A DNA stretch of 30,717 nt from JBNKFQ01 sp050289385 (GTDB taxonomy: Bacteria > Pseudomonadota > Gammaproteobacteria > Pseudomonadales > Porticoccaceae), in contig JBNKFQ010000256.1 of the NCBI GenBank assembly GCA_050289385.1, forward strand, positions 1 through 30,717, in the 5' to 3' direction. The stretch's first letter is position 1; every line of letters starts with the position of its first letter. The position numbers and the translations under genes are program-made. The notes under the pieces are model-generated. The model was not told the DNA's origin. It searched no databases and saw only the letters and a list, made by a program, of their open reading frames with translations. This document shows, piece by piece, positions 1-8,329 of the stretch.

Positions 1-212
1 CGGAGCGTGCCGCCGAGTTTTTTGTGGAGTTGCCGATCAGGGTAATAGCGCAGGGTGGATACCATGATTTTGCTTCATTTGTCAGTGGTGTGGCCGCTTT
101 GCCCCGAATTGTGACCCTGCACGATTTTGAATTGTCCCGGCTCAAAGATGGAGGCTTGTTGAGAATGCAAATACAGGCCAAAACCTATCGTTATAAATCA
201 GAGGACGAATAG
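1..212 (+). CDS. pilO: PilO, type IV pilus inner-membrane alignment protein (C-terminal end only)
   Basis: The reading frame is open from the left edge (first full codon at base 3) to the TAG at 210-212, so only about the last 69 residues are present. PilO with PilN forms the inner-membrane platform that links the PilM ring to PilP and the PilQ secretin in type IVa pili. The visible part (IRVIAQGGYHDFASFVSGVA, then LPRIVTLHDF) matches the conserved ferredoxin-like C-terminal fold of PilO: the 'G.YH....F...ia.L.RIv.l.df.l' pattern. The assignment is strengthened by pilP and pilQ following directly; the pilP start is within 4 nt of this stop. A GTG at 24 is an internal valine, not a start. The N-terminal membrane helix and coiled coil lie outside the window. 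Confidence 0.9.
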   Translation, partial: ERAAEFFVELPIRVIAQGGYHDFASFVSGVAALPRIVTLHDFELSRLKDGGLLRMQIQAKTYRYKSEDE

Positions 213-215
213 GTG

Positions 216-740
216 ATGCGTTCAGGAATACAATGGGTTGCTGTGCTTGCAATGCTGCTTTTGACCGCATGCGCCAGCGACCGCGAACATCGCGATATAC
301 ACGAATTTATGGCAGAGGCACGCAAACAGCCCGGTGGGGAAATCGAGCCATTGCCAACGGCCAAGCCGTACAAAACATTTGCCTATAGCGCCCTTGCGCT
401 GCGCAGCCCGTTTGAAGAACCCGTACTGCTGGTTGCCGAGGCCCGGAAAAAAGGTGTTAGCACCGTTAAGCCAGACGAGAATCGTCAGAAAGAGCTACTG
501 GAGAGTGTTAATTTTGCTTCATTGTCCATGGTTGGCACATTGGCTAAAGATGGCACTATCTGGTCGTTGCTGAATGACGGTGAAGGCGTTATTCATCGTG
601 TAAAGGTAGGCAATTATGTTGGCAAGAATCACGGTCGCATTGTGTCGATAAGTCCTGCGAAAGTGGATGTAATAGAAATTGTACCGGATGGCAAGGGCGG
701 CTGGATTGAGCGTCCGCGCAGTTTGACGCTGAGTGATTAA
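216..740 (+). CDS. pilP: PilP, type IV pilus assembly lipoprotein
   Basis: The 174-residue protein begins with a lipoprotein signal peptide (hydrophobic run VAVLAMLLL, lipobox LTAC, modified Cys near residue 20), followed by a flexible region and a compact C-terminal beta domain (FASLSMVGTL, then GKNHGRIVSISPAKVDVIEI). PilP connects the PilN/PilO inner-membrane complex to the PilQ secretin in the periplasm. The pattern 'Y.a..LRSPFe.P' around residues 55-70 is typical of the family. Two starts are possible, GTG at 213 and ATG at 216, in the same frame; ATG is chosen because it is the stronger codon. pilO ends at 212 and pilQ starts 23 nt after this stop, so translation is tightly coupled in a pilMNOPQ operon. 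Length is normal. Confidence 0.93.
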   Translation: MRSGIQWVAVLAMLLLTACASDREHRDIHEFMAEARKQPGGEIEPLPTAKPYKTFAYSALALRSPFEEPVLLVAEARKKGVSTVKPDENRQKELLESVNFASLSMVGTLAKDGTIWSLLNDGEGVIHRVKVGNYVGKNHGRIVSISPAKVDVIEIVPDGKGGWIERPRSLTLSD

Positions 741-763
741 AGAATAAGGTTGGGGACAGTGGC

Positions 764-2911
764 ATGAAAGGGCATTGCAAAAAAACAATTCGGGTATTAC
801 TGGCTGTTCTGGCGCTGGGTATGCCGACGATATTTGCGTGGGCAGATACAGTCAAGCTGAAGGACGTGGAATTTGCGTCTCTGCCCGGTGATCGCTTCCA
901 GGTGATGGTGGAATTTTCTGATACTCCGCCGACTCCGCAGGGCTACACCATCGAAAACCCGGCTCGAATCGTACTGGATTTTCCCGGGGTGGAGAGCGTA
1001 CTCGAACAGAAAAAGCATGCGCTTTCCTTTGAAAATGCACGCAGCGCAGTAGTTTTGAGCGCGGGTGAACGTACTCGAGTGATCCTCAATATGCTTGAGC
1101 TGGTGCCCTATGAAACCCGAGTGGAAGGCAACAAGCTGATAGTAGATGTCGGTACGACAGAGGTGGCTGGCATTGATCCGGGTGCTGATACCGATCCTGT
1201 GTATGTTGAAAAAAGTAGCGCTCCAATAAAAAGTGGTTCTGGCGTTGGTATCACAAATATTGACTTTCGCCGAGGTGGAGAGGGCGAGGGACTGGTTACT
1301 ATTGACTTGTCCGACCCCGGGGTAAACGTTGATATCACTCAGGCCGGTAGTGCGGTTCGCCTGGATTTTTACCAGACCTCTTTGCCTGAAAAACTTGATC
1401 GACGGCTTGATGTGGTCGATTTTGCAACACCCGTGAGGACAATAGATACCGCTGCAGACGGCTCAACTACCAGTATTTCTATTGAGACCGGAGGTGAATA
1501 CGATTACCTGGCTTACCAGGCAGACAACCAGTACGTTGTGAGTATCAAACCTCTTACCAAAGAAGAAATTGAAGAGCGAAAGGACAAGTTCGCTTTTGTG
1601 GGTGAGAAGCTGTCGCTCAATTTTCAGGACATTGAAGTAAGGTCTGTTCTGCAGATTATCGCCGATTTTACCGAGTTGAATCTTGTTGCCAGCGACAGGG
1701 TGGCAGGTAACATCACTTTGCGCCTGGAGAACGTACCATGGGATCAGGCTCTTGATATCGTGCTCAAGGCCAAGGGGCTGGACAAGCGTCAGCAGGGAAA
1801 TGTAATGATGGTTGCTCCGGCGGCAGATATTGCTGAACAGGAACGCCTGCAGGTAGAGGCTAACCGCCAGTTGGAAGAGCTTGCGCCCCTGCAAACGGAG
1901 TTTATTCGAGTGCGTTACGCCGATGCCAAAGAGCTGTTTGAACTGTTCAAGGGTTCCGGCGATGGTGGTGGCGGTGGCGGTGGTGAAAAGAGTTCCACTG
2001 ACAGTATTTTGTCTGAACGAGGTACGGCAATCGTTGATCAGCGGACGAATACGATTATTCTGACGGATACCGAAGAAAAAATCCTCGAATTCCGTCGTTT
2101 GGTAAAAGAAATTGATATTCCGGTAAAACAGGTGGTGATTGAAGCTCGAATAGTCATTGCCAATACCGATTTTCGTGAGGAACTTGGTGTTCGCTGGGGG
2201 CTGGCCGGTGTTGGTACACACAACGGGAATATATTAGCTGGCAGCGGTACACGTGAAACCTTCGCCGATGATGGCAGTATTTTCGGTGACGAGGACGATT
2301 CATCCTCTCTGCAAGATATTCTGGCAGCCGATTTGGGGGTGGGTGAGCCGTCGGGTAGTCTCGCGCTGGCGTATCTGTCAGACAATGTCTACCTGGATCT
2401 GGAATTGAGTGCACTGGAAGATTCCGGTCGCGGTGAAATTGTTTCCCAGCCAAAAGTGATCACGGGTGACAAGCAAGAGGCCTCCATCGAAACCGGTACT
2501 GAAGTACCGTTTGTTGAGGCAACCTCAAGCGGTGCAGCCAGCCTGAGGTTTAAGGAAGCGGTGCTGAAGCTGGAGGTTACTCCCCAGATCACACCGGATA
2601 ACCGCATAATTATGGACTTGTTTATTTCGCAGGATTCTGTGGGCGCCGAGGTTCCCGGTTTGTTCGGCAGCCTGGTGCCGACTATCGATATTACTCGAGT
2701 TGAAACCCAGGCGCTGGTGGGTAACGGGCAAACCATTGTACTGGGTGGTATCTTTCAGGTAGAAGAGTTGGAACGTGTAGAGAAAGTACCGGTGCTTGGT
2801 GATATTCCTTACGTTGGCAGACTGTTTCGCAACAACGTTGAGAATTTGCAAAAACGCGAGATTCTGATTTTTATCACGCCTAAAATAATCAATGATCGTC
2901 TTCTCGACTGA
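764..2911 (+). CDS. pilQ: PilQ, type IV pilus outer-membrane secretin
   Basis: This 715-residue secretin forms the outer-membrane ring through which the pilus passes. It opens with a Sec signal peptide (residues 1 to about 27, ending IFAWA). Two AMIN domains, which bind peptidoglycan, follow at roughly 30-130 and 165-265. An STN/N0 domain lies near 288-345 (LSLNFQDIEVRSVLQIIADF), then an N1 domain near 375-460, and the secretin pore domain from about 530 to the end (VVSQPKV-type segment at about 565; LVPTIDITRVETQALVGNGQ near 640; final strands REILIFITPKII). A glycine run (GDGGGGGGGE) sits in the N1 loop, encoded by GGT/GGC repeats at 1963-1986. The start ATG is preceded by GGGGAC. It is the last pil gene and is followed by a hairpin terminator. 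Length and domain order are normal for Pseudomonas-type PilQ. Confidence 0.97.
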   Translation: MKGHCKKTIRVLLAVLALGMPTIFAWADTVKLKDVEFASLPGDRFQVMVEFSDTPPTPQGYTIENPARIVLDFPGVESVLEQKKHALSFENARSAVVLSAGERTRVILNMLELVPYETRVEGNKLIVDVGTTEVAGIDPGADTDPVYVEKSSAPIKSGSGVGITNIDFRRGGEGEGLVTIDLSDPGVNVDITQAGSAVRLDFYQTSLPEKLDRRLDVVDFATPVRTIDTAADGSTTSISIETGGEYDYLAYQADNQYVVSIKPLTKEEIEERKDKFAFVGEKLSLNFQDIEVRSVLQIIADFTELNLVASDRVAGNITLRLENVPWDQALDIVLKAKGLDKRQQGNVMMVAPAADIAEQERLQVEANRQLEELAPLQTEFIRVRYADAKELFELFKGSGDGGGGGGGEKSSTDSILSERGTAIVDQRTNTIILTDTEEKILEFRRLVKEIDIPVKQVVIEARIVIANTDFREELGVRWGLAGVGTHNGNILAGSGTRETFADDGSIFGDEDDSSSLQDILAADLGVGEPSGSLALAYLSDNVYLDLELSALEDSGRGEIVSQPKVITGDKQEASIETGTEVPFVEATSSGAASLRFKEAVLKLEVTPQITPDNRIIMDLFISQDSVGAEVPGLFGSLVPTIDITRVETQALVGNGQTIVLGGIFQVEELERVEKVPVLGDIPYVGRLFRNNVENLQKREILIFITPKIINDRLLD

Positions 2912-2937
2912 TCTGTAAATAATCAAAATTTTATTCG

Positions 2938-2972
2938 GCGCCGCAGCCCTAAAGGGTTGCGGCGCATTCTTA
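2938..2972 (+). terminator. Probable Rho-independent terminator after pilQ
   Basis: A 12-bp stem (2938-2949 with 2954-2965, one G-T wobble) closes a TAAA loop. It is GC-rich and is followed by a weak T-rich tail (ATTCTTATT). It lies 26 nt after the pilQ stop and 108 nt before the aroK ATG, so it probably ends the pil operon or attenuates read-through into aroK. The short, interrupted T tract lowers certainty. Confidence 0.7.
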
Positions 2973-3073
2973 TTGGCTTGGGGCCGCGGTACAAAGCAGG
3001 AACAAACCTTGCCCGAATATTGTGCCGAATATGCAATAATGACTTCACGAAAATCGTTGATTGTTATAGTGCA

Positions 3074-3601
3074 ATGAAAAATTCCCGCAATATATTTTTG
3101 GTTGGACCGATGGGGACGGGTAAAACCACTATCGGCAAGCAATTGGCAGATTGTCTGGCGAAAGAGTTTTTCGATCTTGATGAAGAAGTAGAGGCGCGTT
3201 GCGGTGCCAATGTTGCCTGGATTTTCGATATTGAAGGGGAGTCGGGATTTCGTCGTCGCGAATCTCAACTTCTGGAAGAATTGAGCCAGCGCCAGGGGAT
3301 TGTGCTCGCCACCGGGGGTGGTGCAGTGCTGGACAGTCAGAATCGAAAATGGCTCAAGCAGCGCGGTATAGTTGTTTACCTTAGCTCAAGTCTTGAACAA
3401 TTGCTGGAGCGGACTCGGCTGGATCGAAAGCGCCCCCTTTTGCAAGTAGATAACCCCGAAGAGGTACTTTCTCGCATTATTGTTGAGCGGGATCCACTGT
3501 ATCGTGATGCGGCAGACCTGATAGTCGCGACGCGCAGTCATCGTCCCCAACAGGCTGCAAAGGAACTGGTGGAGCAGCTGCGGCCGTTTTTGCGTGAATG
3601 A
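3074..3601 (+). CDS. aroK: Shikimate kinase
   Basis: AroK phosphorylates shikimate at the 3-hydroxyl with ATP, in the cytoplasmic pathway to chorismate. The 175-residue product has the Walker A motif GPMGTGKT (residues 11-18), the shikimate-binding DLDEEVEARCG segment (about 34-44), the GGGAV motif (about 80-84) and the lid region with RLDRKRPLL (about 117-125). The open frame extends upstream to 2957, but that extension overlaps the pilQ terminator and is not homologous to the family; the ATG at 3074 puts the P-loop at its usual distance from the N-terminus. aroB follows after 68 nt, the usual aroKB pair. Length is standard. Confidence 0.95.
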   Translation: MKNSRNIFLVGPMGTGKTTIGKQLADCLAKEFFDLDEEVEARCGANVAWIFDIEGESGFRRRESQLLEELSQRQGIVLATGGGAVLDSQNRKWLKQRGIVVYLSSSLEQLLERTRLDRKRPLLQVDNPEEVLSRIIVERDPLYRDAADLIVATRSHRPQQAAKELVEQLRPFLRE

Positions 3602-3669
3602 ACCGTGTCGCTTTGGGTTTATGATAAAGTCCGCCTCCGTCTGTTTTCACCATCAAGGAGCACTGGTTA

Positions 3670-4743
3670 ATGCGTAAGTTGACCGTAGAGTTGGGTGATA
3701 GAAGTTACCCGATCCATATCGGCAGTGGCCTGTTGTCTGCGCAGAGTTCATTTGAGCCATACATTCGTGGCCGTCAAGTTTGTGTGGTTTCCAATGAAAC
3801 CGTCGCACCTCTGTATTTTTCTGCTTTAACAAAGGCTTTGGGCAAGTATCTGGTGGACGAGGTGGTGTTGCCCGATGGCGAGCCATACAAAAACCTGGAA
3901 GTGCTCAACCGGATTTTCACTCATTTGCTGGAGAAACGTCATAACCGCAATACCACATTGATCGCCCTGGGCGGTGGCGTGGTGGGTGATATGACGGGTT
4001 TTGCTGCCGCCTGCTATCAGCGTGGCGTCGACTTTATCCAGGTTCCAACTACCCTGCTGGCACAGGTGGATTCTTCCGTAGGCGGCAAGACGGCAGTAAA
4101 CCACCCGATTGGGAAAAATATGATCGGGGCTTTTTATCAGCCTCGCGCAGTCATTATTGATACCTCTACTTTGGGAACTTTACCGGATCGAGAATTGAGG
4201 GCGGGTTTGGCAGAAGTGATCAAATACGGTTTGATTGCTGATCAGCCATTTTTTGAATGGCTGGAGTTGAATATTGATGCCTTGCTGGCAAGGGACCCTG
4301 AAGCGCTCGCTGAAGCGATAGAGAGGTCTTGCCGTAACAAGGCTGGTATTGTGAGCCAGGACGAGCGCGAAGGGGGAGTTCGAGCGCTGCTAAACCTGGG
4401 GCATACCTTTGGTCATGCTATCGAAGCTGCCCAACACTACCGTGGTTGGTTACACGGTGAGGCTGTGGCGGCCGGGATGGTGATGGCTGCCGACCTCTCG
4501 GTGCGAATGGAGTGGTTACCTGTCAGCGTTCTTGATCGTATTCGAAAACTTTTGAGCCACTGCGGGTTGCCGATTGAGGCGCCGGAATCAATGAGCGCAG
4601 AACAATTCGAGCAATTGATGGCAGTAGACAAAAAAGCGGCAGACAGTGGCTTGCGGCTGGTGTTGCTCAGGTCGCTGGGACAAGCCGTGGTTACTGAAAA
4701 CTATCCCGAACATTTATTGCGTGAAACGTTAACAACAAGTTAA
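3670..4743 (+). CDS. aroB: 3-dehydroquinate synthase
   Basis: AroB converts DAHP to 3-dehydroquinate, the second step of the shikimate pathway, using NAD+ and a divalent metal. The 357-residue protein shows the NAD-binding GGGVVGDMTGFAAA segment (about 97-110), PTTLLAQVDSSVGGKTAVNH (about 119-138), and the metal-ligand regions LAEVIKYG (about 181-188), LNLGHTFGHAIE (about 242-253) and LHGEAVAAGM (about 260-269). The ATG has a good Shine-Dalgarno sequence, AAGGAG, at 3655-3660. The stop codon TAA (4741-4743) lies inside the left arm of a 7-bp-periodic inverted repeat. In Pseudomonas and E. coli a damX-like SPOR gene follows aroB; here hemE follows directly. Confidence 0.97.
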   Translation: MRKLTVELGDRSYPIHIGSGLLSAQSSFEPYIRGRQVCVVSNETVAPLYFSALTKALGKYLVDEVVLPDGEPYKNLEVLNRIFTHLLEKRHNRNTTLIALGGGVVGDMTGFAAACYQRGVDFIQVPTTLLAQVDSSVGGKTAVNHPIGKNMIGAFYQPRAVIIDTSTLGTLPDRELRAGLAEVIKYGLIADQPFFEWLELNIDALLARDPEALAEAIERSCRNKAGIVSQDEREGGVRALLNLGHTFGHAIEAAQHYRGWLHGEAVAAGMVMAADLSVRMEWLPVSVLDRIRKLLSHCGLPIEAPESMSAEQFEQLMAVDKKAADSGLRLVLLRSLGQAVVTENYPEHLLRETLTTS

Positions 4744-4805
4744 CAGTATACAGCTCACTGTTCAGTCTGCGCACAGCTGTGAATCGTGAGCTGTATATTG
4801 TTAAC
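4739..4805. repeat. Inverted repeat with 7-bp-periodic arms, aroB/hemE gap (element 1)
   Basis: The arms 4739-4758 and 4786-4805 are 20 bp long and complementary at 19 of 20 positions, separated by 27 bp. Each arm reads as degenerate heptamers: the left as GTTAACA, GTATACA, GCTCACT and GTTCAGT; the right as TGTGAAT, CGTGAGC, TGTATAT and TGTTAAC. The element contains the aroB stop codon and ends 13 bp before the hemE ATG, so it fills the whole gap. It could form a stable RNA hairpin just upstream of the hemE ribosome site. The heptamer resembles that of the element before mutL. Confidence 0.85.
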
Positions 4806-4818
4806 TGGAATCCAAAGC

Positions 4819-5880
4819 ATGAAAGAATTGAAAAATGATCGTTTTCTGCGTGCCCTGCTGAGACAACCTGTAGATGTGACGCCGGTATGGATGATGCGAC
4901 AAGCAGGACGCTATCTGCCCGAATACCGCGCGGTGCGACAGCAGGCCGGGGATTTTATGAGCCTTTGCAAGTCACCGGATTTGGCTTGTGAGGTAACATT
5001 GCAGCCACTGGAACGTTATCCATTGGATGCTGCAATCCTGTTTTCCGACATTCTCACAATCCCCGATGCAATGGGGTTGGGACTCTATTTTGCAGAAGGG
5101 GAAGGGCCGCGATTTCACAAGCCGGTGCGGGATCGTCAAGCCATTGAGTCCCTTGACGTCATTTCAACTGCCAGAGACTTGCCGTACGTCACCGACGCTG
5201 TACGAACTATCAGACACGAACTGAATGGTCGTGTGCCCCTGATCGGATTTTCCGGCAGTCCATGGACGCTTGCGACCTATATGATTGAGGGGGGTAGCAG
5301 CAGGGATTTTCGTCGTATCAAGCAGATGCTTTACGAACAACCGGAGGTGCTGCATGTTTTGCTCGAAAAACTGGCTCTCTCCGTTATCGATTATCTGAAC
5401 GCACAAATTGCCGCCGGAGCCCAGGCCGTGCAGATTTTTGATACCTGGGGTGGCGTACTCTCAGGCCCGGCCTATCGTGAGTTCTCGTTGTCGTATATGG
5501 GCAAAATCGTCAAGGGCTTGACGCGGGAATCTGAGCAGCGTGAAGTCCCGGTGATTCTGTTCACCAAGGGTGGAGGTCAATGGCTGAAAGAGATCGCCTG
5601 TACAGGCTGTCACGCTGTTGGTTTGGACTGGACCACAGATCTGGGAGATGCACGAAGCAAGGTGGGAAACAACGTCGCATTGCAGGGTAATATGGACCCG
5701 GCTGTATTATATGCCTCTCAAGACAGGATTCGTGAAGAGGTAGCCCGCATTCTGGAACGGTTTGGCTCGGGGAGTGGACATGTTTTCAATCTGGGTCATG
5801 GTATCACCCCCGATGTGGCGCCTGAACACGCTGGCGCGTTTATTGACGCGGTTCACGAACTGTCTGTGAAGTGGCATTAA
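4819..5880 (+). CDS. hemE: Uroporphyrinogen III decarboxylase
   Basis: HemE removes four acetate carboxyls from uroporphyrinogen III to give coproporphyrinogen III in heme synthesis. The 353-residue product begins MKELKNDRFLRALLRQPVDV and carries the substrate-binding signature MMRQAGRYLPEYR (about 25-37), the conserved ILFSDILTIPDAMG segment (about 74-87), GFSGSPWTLATYMIEGG (about 140-156) and the C-terminal FNLGHGITPDV. An upstream in-frame GTG at 4786 would add 11 residues, but those are encoded by the right arm of the inverted repeat. The ATG at 4819 gives the family's usual N-terminus and a GGAA at 4807-4810 as ribosome site. A hairpin terminator follows at 5917, so hemE appears to end its transcription unit. 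Confidence 0.96.
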   Translation: MKELKNDRFLRALLRQPVDVTPVWMMRQAGRYLPEYRAVRQQAGDFMSLCKSPDLACEVTLQPLERYPLDAAILFSDILTIPDAMGLGLYFAEGEGPRFHKPVRDRQAIESLDVISTARDLPYVTDAVRTIRHELNGRVPLIGFSGSPWTLATYMIEGGSSRDFRRIKQMLYEQPEVLHVLLEKLALSVIDYLNAQIAAGAQAVQIFDTWGGVLSGPAYREFSLSYMGKIVKGLTRESEQREVPVILFTKGGGQWLKEIACTGCHAVGLDWTTDLGDARSKVGNNVALQGNMDPAVLYASQDRIREEVARILERFGSGSGHVFNLGHGITPDVAPEHAGAFIDAVHELSVKWH

Positions 5881-5916
5881 TTCAGGCTTCCAGGGCTGCC
5901 ATCGGTCTTCAAAATC

Positions 5917-5944
5917 GACCGGCTAACGTGCCGGTCTTGCTTTG
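5917..5944 (+). terminator. Probable Rho-independent terminator after hemE
   Basis: A perfect 7-bp GC-rich stem (GACCGGC at 5917-5923 with GCCGGTC at 5930-5936) closes a 6-nt loop and is followed by TTGCTTT. It lies 37 nt after the hemE stop. The T tract is interrupted, so termination may be partial. Confidence 0.65.
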
Positions 5945-6064
5945 CCGGGAGCAGAATTTACTCTATATCTGCAAATGGGTATTGCCTTGAGCTTTGACGA
6001 TCTGCCGTGTGTTCGTACATGGTGGTTAACCGTTAAGGCCATATGAAAGCCAGATGAGGGCCAA

Positions 6065-7438
6065 GTGAGTATAAAACAGGTTCAGGTAGCGGCTAACGAG
6101 ATTACGTTGGGTATGTTTGTATCCGGCCTCGACCGCCCGTGGACCCAGACTCCGTTTCCCTTGCAGGGCTTCCTGGTTCGCTCGCCAGACGATATCGATA
6201 CGCTGCGTACCTATTGTGATTACGTTTATATTGATATCACGAAAGGTCGGGTGCCTGCAGGTGCGGATCCCGCTAAATTTACCAGAACCAAACCGGCGCG
6301 CCGAGATCAGCATCTGGCGGGGTCAGCTTCGCTTGCTGCAGCTGGCAAGGTACCTTCGCCCTTTGCGGTAAAACCGGATGTATACAAGACGGTTACGCCA
6401 TTGCGTAAAGAGCTGGTCAACGCGAATCGTGTGCTGGTTACTCTCAAGGGAAATATGACGCTGTTTGCCAGGCAGTTGGCAAAAGGGCGTCCGATTGACT
6501 ATCAGTCACTCAAGCTGTCTGCAGACTCAATGGTAGACAGCGTATTGCGTTGTCCGGATGCGTTTACGTGGTTGCTCAGATTGCGAGGCAAAGATCAGCA
6601 AACTTACGACCACAGCTTGCGATCAGCGCTTTGGGCTGTCCAGTTTGCTCGTTATATTGGCATGTCCAAAGATGCTATTCAGGTACTCTGTACCGCTACC
6701 TTGCTAAAGGACATCGGCAAGTTGAGGTTGCCGCAGGAATTGCTGCACAAGCCCGATCGCAGCGAGGAAGAAGAGGCTCAGTATCGTCGCTTTGTCGATT
6801 ACAGCGTAGAGATGTTGCTGAACACACACCAGGTCGAGCCAAAAGTGATTTCGGTGGTGCGGCATCATTGTGAACGATTTGATGGCAGTGGTTTCCCACA
6901 AAAGCTGGTTGGCAGCAAAATTCCGGTATTGGCGCAGATTTGTGGTATAGCCTCAACCTATGATGCGGTGTCTAACCCCTATGAATCGTCCAAACCACTG
7001 GCTTCTTCACGTGCGGTGAGTCTGCTTTACAACATGCGAGACCAGCTGTTTCGAGAAGATCTGGTTTTGCAGTTTATCCAATCCGTAGGTGTCTACCCCA
7101 CAGGCACGCTGGTGGAATTGACAACAGGTGATATCGGCGTGGTGGTTGAACAAGATCCCAAATCCCGTTTGACGCCGCAGGTCAGCGTGCTGTCCCCCAA
7201 AAAGAACAAGGGCAACATTGTTATTGACTTGAAAAATGAGTCAGATGCTCGCGATATTTTGTTTAATGCAGGCAGTTATCGCGCCCACAAAGTACCAAAG
7301 CTTGCTATTGCCAGAGATCTGGAGCCGTCCTGTATGGACTTGGCTATTGAAGAGATCTCTCCGGATTTTGTGTCTCGCACTCAGGAAACAAAAACCGGTT
7401 TGTTAGCTACACTCAAAAATTACCTGACGCGTTCATAA
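6065..7438 (+). CDS. DUF3391 / HD-GYP-type protein with degenerate metal site
   Basis: The 457-residue protein has an N-terminal DUF3391-like domain (about 1-140; VQVAANEITLGMFVSGLDRPW is typical) and an HD-GYP-like domain (about 170-330). HD-GYP proteins hydrolyse cyclic di-GMP using a metal centre. Here the first His (YDHS, H183), HH at 267-268 and DGSGFP (273-278) are kept. The name-giving HD is replaced by KD (LLKDIGK, 215-216), and the downstream conserved His (family H..iG) is replaced in VDYSVEML (about 244-251). Catalysis is therefore doubtful, and the protein may be a c-di-GMP sensor or scaffold. The C-terminal 120 residues are less conserved. The start is GTG at 6065 with GAGGG just upstream (6055-6059); the nearby ATG at 6053 leads straight to a stop. 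It stands alone between hemE and the convergent psd. Confidence 0.85.
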   Translation: MSIKQVQVAANEITLGMFVSGLDRPWTQTPFPLQGFLVRSPDDIDTLRTYCDYVYIDITKGRVPAGADPAKFTRTKPARRDQHLAGSASLAAAGKVPSPFAVKPDVYKTVTPLRKELVNANRVLVTLKGNMTLFARQLAKGRPIDYQSLKLSADSMVDSVLRCPDAFTWLLRLRGKDQQTYDHSLRSALWAVQFARYIGMSKDAIQVLCTATLLKDIGKLRLPQELLHKPDRSEEEEAQYRRFVDYSVEMLLNTHQVEPKVISVVRHHCERFDGSGFPQKLVGSKIPVLAQICGIASTYDAVSNPYESSKPLASSRAVSLLYNMRDQLFREDLVLQFIQSVGVYPTGTLVELTTGDIGVVVEQDPKSRLTPQVSVLSPKKNKGNIVIDLKNESDARDILFNAGSYRAHKVPKLAIARDLEPSCMDLAIEEISPDFVSRTQETKTGLLATLKNYLTRS

Positions 7439-7466
7439 CAACGCCGTTACCGGTTCACCTTTTTCT

Positions 7467-8327
7467 TTACAGATTGACTCTTGTCGCTATTGTCTCACCC
7501 AAACGGACAGTTGATTTGTGCTGAAGGTGTTCAGCCCAGTTAATCGTGTCGGGTTCAAACAGCACGATAACGGTGGAACCAAAATTAAACTGTCCGAGTT
7601 CCTCGCCTTTGCTCAGGGCCAGATGTTTTTTCCCGATAAATCGATCTTCCACTATTGTTTTGGGGTTTGGTTGGTATTGTGAACACCAAACCGTCTCAAT
7701 GCCTGCCACCAGCATTGCACCGACCAGTATTATGGCAACTTTGCCCAGCTCCGTATCAAACAAACAGACTAGTCTCTCGTTACGGGCAAAAAGGCCTGGA
7801 ATATGGTGGGTGGTCGTGCCATTAACCGAGAACAGTTTGCCGGGAATATAACGTGTTGATTCAAGGGTGCCGGCCAATGGCATGTGCACTCGGTGGTAAT
7901 CTTTTGGGGACAGGTAAATCGTGGCAAAATTACCCCCGGTAAATTGTTGCGCTTCTTCACAATTGCCGAGCAAGGTTGCCGCTGAATATGTGCATCCTTT
8001 TGCCTGAATCAGCTGCAAACCATCAAGTTTGCCAATTTGACTGATGGTGCCATCAGCCGGGCATGTCATGATATTTTCAGAAGTATCGATCGGGCGCAGG
8101 CCGGGTTTTAATTGCCTGGTAAAGAAGGCATTAAAATTTTTGTACTCACGAAGTTCCTCGTGTAAGGCTTCTCCAATATCTACATTGAAAGTACGGATAA
8201 ACTGTTTGATCAAAGCATCTTTGAGCCAGGGTGTTTTTGCTTCCGCAAGTTTTGCCGTCAGTCGTGATAACAGATGGTGTGGTAGCAGACGCTGTAAAGC
8301 GGCGAACAATTCTCCTTTATAGTCCAC
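7467..8327 (-). CDS. psd: Phosphatidylserine decarboxylase proenzyme
   Basis: Psd converts phosphatidylserine to phosphatidylethanolamine at the inner membrane. The 286-residue proenzyme carries the self-cleavage motif GST (residues 250-252, in NFGSTVIVLF); cleavage before the Ser creates the pyruvoyl group of the alpha chain. The supporting triad regions are visible: CPADGTISQIG (Asp about 92) and SPKDYHRVHMP (His about 145/148). The usual residue before GST is Leu; here it is Phe, which I regard as tolerated. The gene lies 2 bp downstream of rhdA on the same strand, so the two are cotranscribed, as in Pseudomonas (rhdA-psd). It converges on the HD-GYP-type gene with 28 bp between the stops. 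Confidence 0.96.
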   Translation of the reverse strand: MDYKGELFAALQRLLPHHLLSRLTAKLAEAKTPWLKDALIKQFIRTFNVDIGEALHEELREYKNFNAFFTRQLKPGLRPIDTSENIMTCPADGTISQIGKLDGLQLIQAKGCTYSAATLLGNCEEAQQFTGGNFATIYLSPKDYHRVHMPLAGTLESTRYIPGKLFSVNGTTTHHIPGLFARNERLVCLFDTELGKVAIILVGAMLVAGIETVWCSQYQPNPKTIVEDRFIGKKHLALSKGEELGQFNFGSTVIVLFEPDTINWAEHLQHKSTVRLGETIATRVNL

Positions 8328-8329
8328 TG

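Noticed and set aside
1463..2221. A 252-codon minus-strand frame inside pilQ
   Set aside because: It is antisense to the STN and N1 domains of a clear secretin.
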